Positions 6,188 through 8,106 of a DNA stretch of 8,106 nt are shown here, in pieces. Origin of the DNA: Thermococcaceae archaeon (GTDB lineage Archaea; Methanobacteriota_B; Thermococci; Thermococcales; Thermococcaceae); NCBI GenBank assembly GCA_026986455.1, contig JALSON010000310.1, positions 1 to 8,106 on the forward strand, read 5' to 3'. Below the pieces are notes generated by a model. It was not told where the DNA came from, searched no databases, and worked only from the letters and a program-made list of their open reading frames with translations. Both the position numbers and the translations under genes were made by a program. Numbering within the stretch: the first letter of the stretch is position 1; every line of letters begins with the position of its first letter.

Positions 6188-6715
6188 TCAGCGTTTCTTC
6201 TTTTTGTACCCTCTCCTGAACCCCTCTATCAGACCTGAAAGCAGAAAAACCAGAGGAAGGAGATTACTGACCCATCCGGCCTGATCATTTTTATAGCCGA
6301 AGTAGCTCAACACAAAAAAGCCTCCCCACAGAATAATCTGAAGAACGGTGGAGATTTTATTTACGCTCCATTTCCTGTGAGCCTTTCCCTCCGCAATCTC
6401 TCTGAGAACCGCCTCCAGACCCTTCTCCTTCCCGATTTCATATTCATATGCCACCTTCGGTTTTTCAATGTTTTCCACGACCGGAGCTATGTAGAACCAC
6501 CTGCTCAGCTCATCCCGGAGCTCTATGATATAGACCTTTCTGGAACTTCTCAGAATACTCCTGGAATTTTCAAAAAGGCTGTACTCATCGGGATTCACAA
6601 GCCTGACGAAGTGCTTCAGATGCCTCTCCATTTCTCTCGCATATGCACTCATCGGCTGGTTCCGGAGCTCAAAGAGATAATAGATGACTTTCATCTTTTC
6701 TGCCATGGTTCCCAC
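6188..6715 (-). CDS. Membrane protein of a three-paralogue cluster (copy 1, 175 aa)
   Basis: No family recognised. The N-terminal soluble domain has VIYYLFEL (10-17), a helix of alternating charges (YAREMERHLKHF, 25-36), NPDEYSLF (41-48), VYIIELRDELSRWFYI (61-76) and GKEKGLEAVLREIAEGK (95-111). A basic stretch (AHRKWSVNK) leads into two hydrophobic helices (about 122-141 and 148-166) joined by a short loop, and the protein ends RRGYKKKKR. Both termini should face the cytoplasm. Start choice: GTG at 6715 or ATG at 6706, three codons later. The TATA box predicts transcription starting very near 6714, so the mRNA is leaderless or nearly so; the ATG (172 aa) is equally plausible. It is the first gene of the cluster, 35 bases after gatE on the same strand and 14 bases before the 213-aa paralogue. 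Confidence 0.85.
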   Translation of the reverse strand: MGTMAEKMKVIYYLFELRNQPMSAYAREMERHLKHFVRLVNPDEYSLFENSRSILRSSRKVYIIELRDELSRWFYIAPVVENIEKPKVAYEYEIGKEKGLEAVLREIAEGKAHRKWSVNKISTVLQIILWGGFFVLSYFGYKNDQAGWVSNLLPLVFLLSGLIEGFRRGYKKKKR

Positions 6716-6733
6716 GATAAAAGGTAAAACGAG

Positions 6734-6745
6734 AAATTTAAAAAC
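6734..6745 (-). promoter_or_regulatory. TATA box of the membrane-protein cluster, also U-tract after gatE
   Basis: In the 35-base gap the minus strand reads GTTTTTAAATTT (6734-6745), a good TATA box centred about 25 bases before the start of the 175-aa gene. The same T-rich stretch lies directly after the gatE stop and could stop gatE transcription, so one short element may serve as both terminator and promoter. No Shine-Dalgarno of normal strength lies before either candidate start codon. Confidence 0.5.
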
Positions 6746-6750
6746 TTAAC

Positions 6751-8106
6751 TCAACCGCTCAGCTCCTGAATCTTTTTCCTCACGAGCGAGCTGACGAGCT
6801 TTCCGTCCGCCCTTCCGCGGAGCCTTGCCATGGCCCTTCCCATGATCATGCCCATCGCCCCCATTCCCTTGGCCTTTATGACTTCTATGTGGGCCTGAAC
6901 AACCTCGTCTATTATCCTCTCGACCTCTTCCTCGCTGAGGAGCGTCAGGCCTTTCTCTTCCGCGACCTGTTTAGCGGTCTTCTCGGGGTTCTTTGCGAGC
7001 TCCTTGAATATCTCCTCGAAGGCCTCCTTGACTATCTTGCCCCTGAGGTAGAGGTCAAAGGCTTCCCTGATGTGTTCATCACTTATGTTCTCAATGGGCA
7101 CTTCCTTTTTGAGTCCCTTGAGCACAACTACGAGAATTGAGGCAGCTAGGGACGGCTTGACACCTTTTCCGATTAGCTCCTCAAAGAGCTCGTCGCGTTC
7201 GTCGTTCACGAGGGTTTCTGCTAAGCTTCTGTCTATTCCGTACTCCCTCACATAGCGTTCAACGCGCTCCTGCGGCAGTTCGGGAAGATTTGCAAGTATC
7301 TCACTTTTCATCTCGTCCGTTATCAGTATCGGGGGTATGTCCGTCTCGGGGTACATCCGGGCCTTGCCCGGGAGCGGGCGCATGTACTGGGTGTTCCCGT
7401 CCGGTAGGGCCCTTCTCGTCTCCTCAGGCACGCCTTCAATTGCTTCCCTCGCCCTCTTAAGAACCTCGCGGAGGGCGTTCTTTGCAGTCTCTTCATCAGC
7501 GGCAACCAAGACGAAGGCGTCTTCCTCTCCAAGGCCAAGTTTTTCGATAACCACATTAACCTCTAATTCTGTAATTCCATAGTTCGGCAGTTCATCGATG
7601 TGGAAGATACCTTTCACGTACTTCTTGGCCCTGTCGGCCATCTCCGTTCCGAGTCTCCTTCCGGGCTGTATCTCCCTACCGATAAGCCCCCTGAACTTGG
7701 GAAGTTTAACGGCAAGAACCTTTCCACACCTCTTTATGGTTCTCGCTATTATCTTCGAGCCGGTGTTTTCGAATATATCCGTGACATCGTGGAACTCCTC
7801 CTTTATTTCTTCGGGTTTAACGCCGCGCTTTCTGAGCTCGTCCCTTATCGCGAGAAGGTTGAGCTGCCTCTCAATCTCGCGCTCGATGATGACCGGTATC
7901 ATGTCCAGCTCCTGCACACCTTTAATCTCGACCCTTGCCCCACCCCTGATGGAGACGTTCAGGTCTTGCCTGATGGTTCCGAGGCCGCGCTTGACCTTCC
8001 TCGTCGCCCTCAGAGCATCGCCTATGTACTTGGCGACGACCTTTGCCTGCTCCGGGTGGTGTATGTCGGGCGTTGTTGCTATCTCAACGAGAGGGATTCC
8101 AAGGCG
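6751..8106 (-). CDS. gatE: Glutamyl-tRNA(Gln) amidotransferase subunit E (5' end cut by window)
   Basis: Archaeal GatE works with the asparaginase-like GatD to convert Glu-tRNAGln to Gln-tRNAGln; GatE carries the kinase/tRNA-binding part. The reading frame is open to the right edge: 451 codons are present. The family is about 630 residues, so roughly the first 175 are missing. In window numbering, the GatB-type core signature [20 protein letters not shown] lies at 43-62. Next is an AspRS-type GAD insertion, running roughly from FRGLIG through the EDAFVLV strand. GatE-typical [19 protein letters not shown] follows, then the helical GatB/YqeY tail domain ending in [19 protein letters not shown], which contacts tRNA. 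An internal GTG at 7917 is not the start, because conserved sequence continues upstream of it. The stop at 6751 is followed closely by the membrane-protein cluster; gatD is not in view. Confidence 0.96.
   Translation of the reverse strand, partial: RLGIPLVEIATTPDIHHPEQAKVVAKYIGDALRATRKVKRGLGTIRQDLNVSIRGGARVEIKGVQELDMIPVIIEREIERQLNLLAIRDELRKRGVKPEEIKEEFHDVTDIFENTGSKIIARTIKRCGKVLAVKLPKFRGLIGREIQPGRRLGTEMADRAKKYVKGIFHIDELPNYGITELEVNVVIEKLGLGEEDAFVLVAADEETAKNALREVLKRAREAIEGVPEETRRALPDGNTQYMRPLPGKARMYPETDIPPILITDEMKSEILANLPELPQERVERYVREYGIDRSLAETLVNDERDELFEELIGKGVKPSLAASILVVVLKGLKKEVPIENISDEHIREAFDLYLRGKIVKEAFEEIFKELAKNPEKTAKQVAEEKGLTLLSEEEVERIIDEVVQAHIEVIKAKGMGAMGMIMGRAMARLRGRADGKLVSSLVRKKIQELSG

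Noticed and set aside
4883..6715. The membrane-protein trio as a toxin-immunity, holin or defence cassette
   Set aside because: No nuclease, protease, TIR, nucleotide-sensing or pore-toxin motif is visible, and the genes sit among housekeeping genes with no mobility or repeat signals; no function is assigned.
7917..7917. GTG at 7917 as the start of a separate 388-aa protein
   Set aside because: The same frame stays open to the window edge and carries the conserved GatB/GatE core signature upstream, so this is an internal Val codon of gatE.

Overview
The window looks like chromosomal DNA of a hyperthermophilic euryarchaeon of the Thermococcales (Thermococcus or a close relative). The grounds are an archaeal GatE amidotransferase subunit, an archaeal class I HMG-CoA reductase, a zinc threonine dehydrogenase whose residue numbering matches the Pyrococcus/Thermococcus enzymes, Shine-Dalgarno sites close to GGAGGTGAT, and A/T-rich TATA boxes about 25 bases upstream of inferred start sites. 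No tRNA, rRNA, insertion sequence, CRISPR array or phage gene was found. The DNA is densely coding; the longest gap is about 190 bases.

Layout. Left block, minus strand: pheS (3' end cut by the window edge), preceded by tdh with its own promoter. A divergent promoter region (about 2358-2544) separates these from the plus-strand block: a small TRAM-domain protein, a MinD/ParA-like ATPase, and hmgA. The ATPase and hmgA are 12 bases apart and look co-transcribed and translationally coupled. hmgA then meets a minus-strand block tail to tail, with overlapping stop codons. That block holds three small proteins (192, 213 and 175 aa), each with a soluble N-terminal domain and a two-helix membrane hairpin, and then gatE (5' end beyond the window).

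Functional themes. pheS and gatE serve aminoacyl-tRNA synthesis (Phe-tRNA charging and Glu-tRNAGln to Gln-tRNAGln conversion). tdh catabolises threonine. hmgA makes mevalonate for archaeal ether lipids. The TRAM protein probably binds RNA.

The least explained part is the trio of membrane proteins between hmgA and gatE. They share a motif order that marks them as diverged paralogues, and I can assign them no function. The second oddity is the MinD-like ATPase paired with hmgA: it has Arg where the family signature Lys is expected. No complete known defence, mobile or secretion system is visible.
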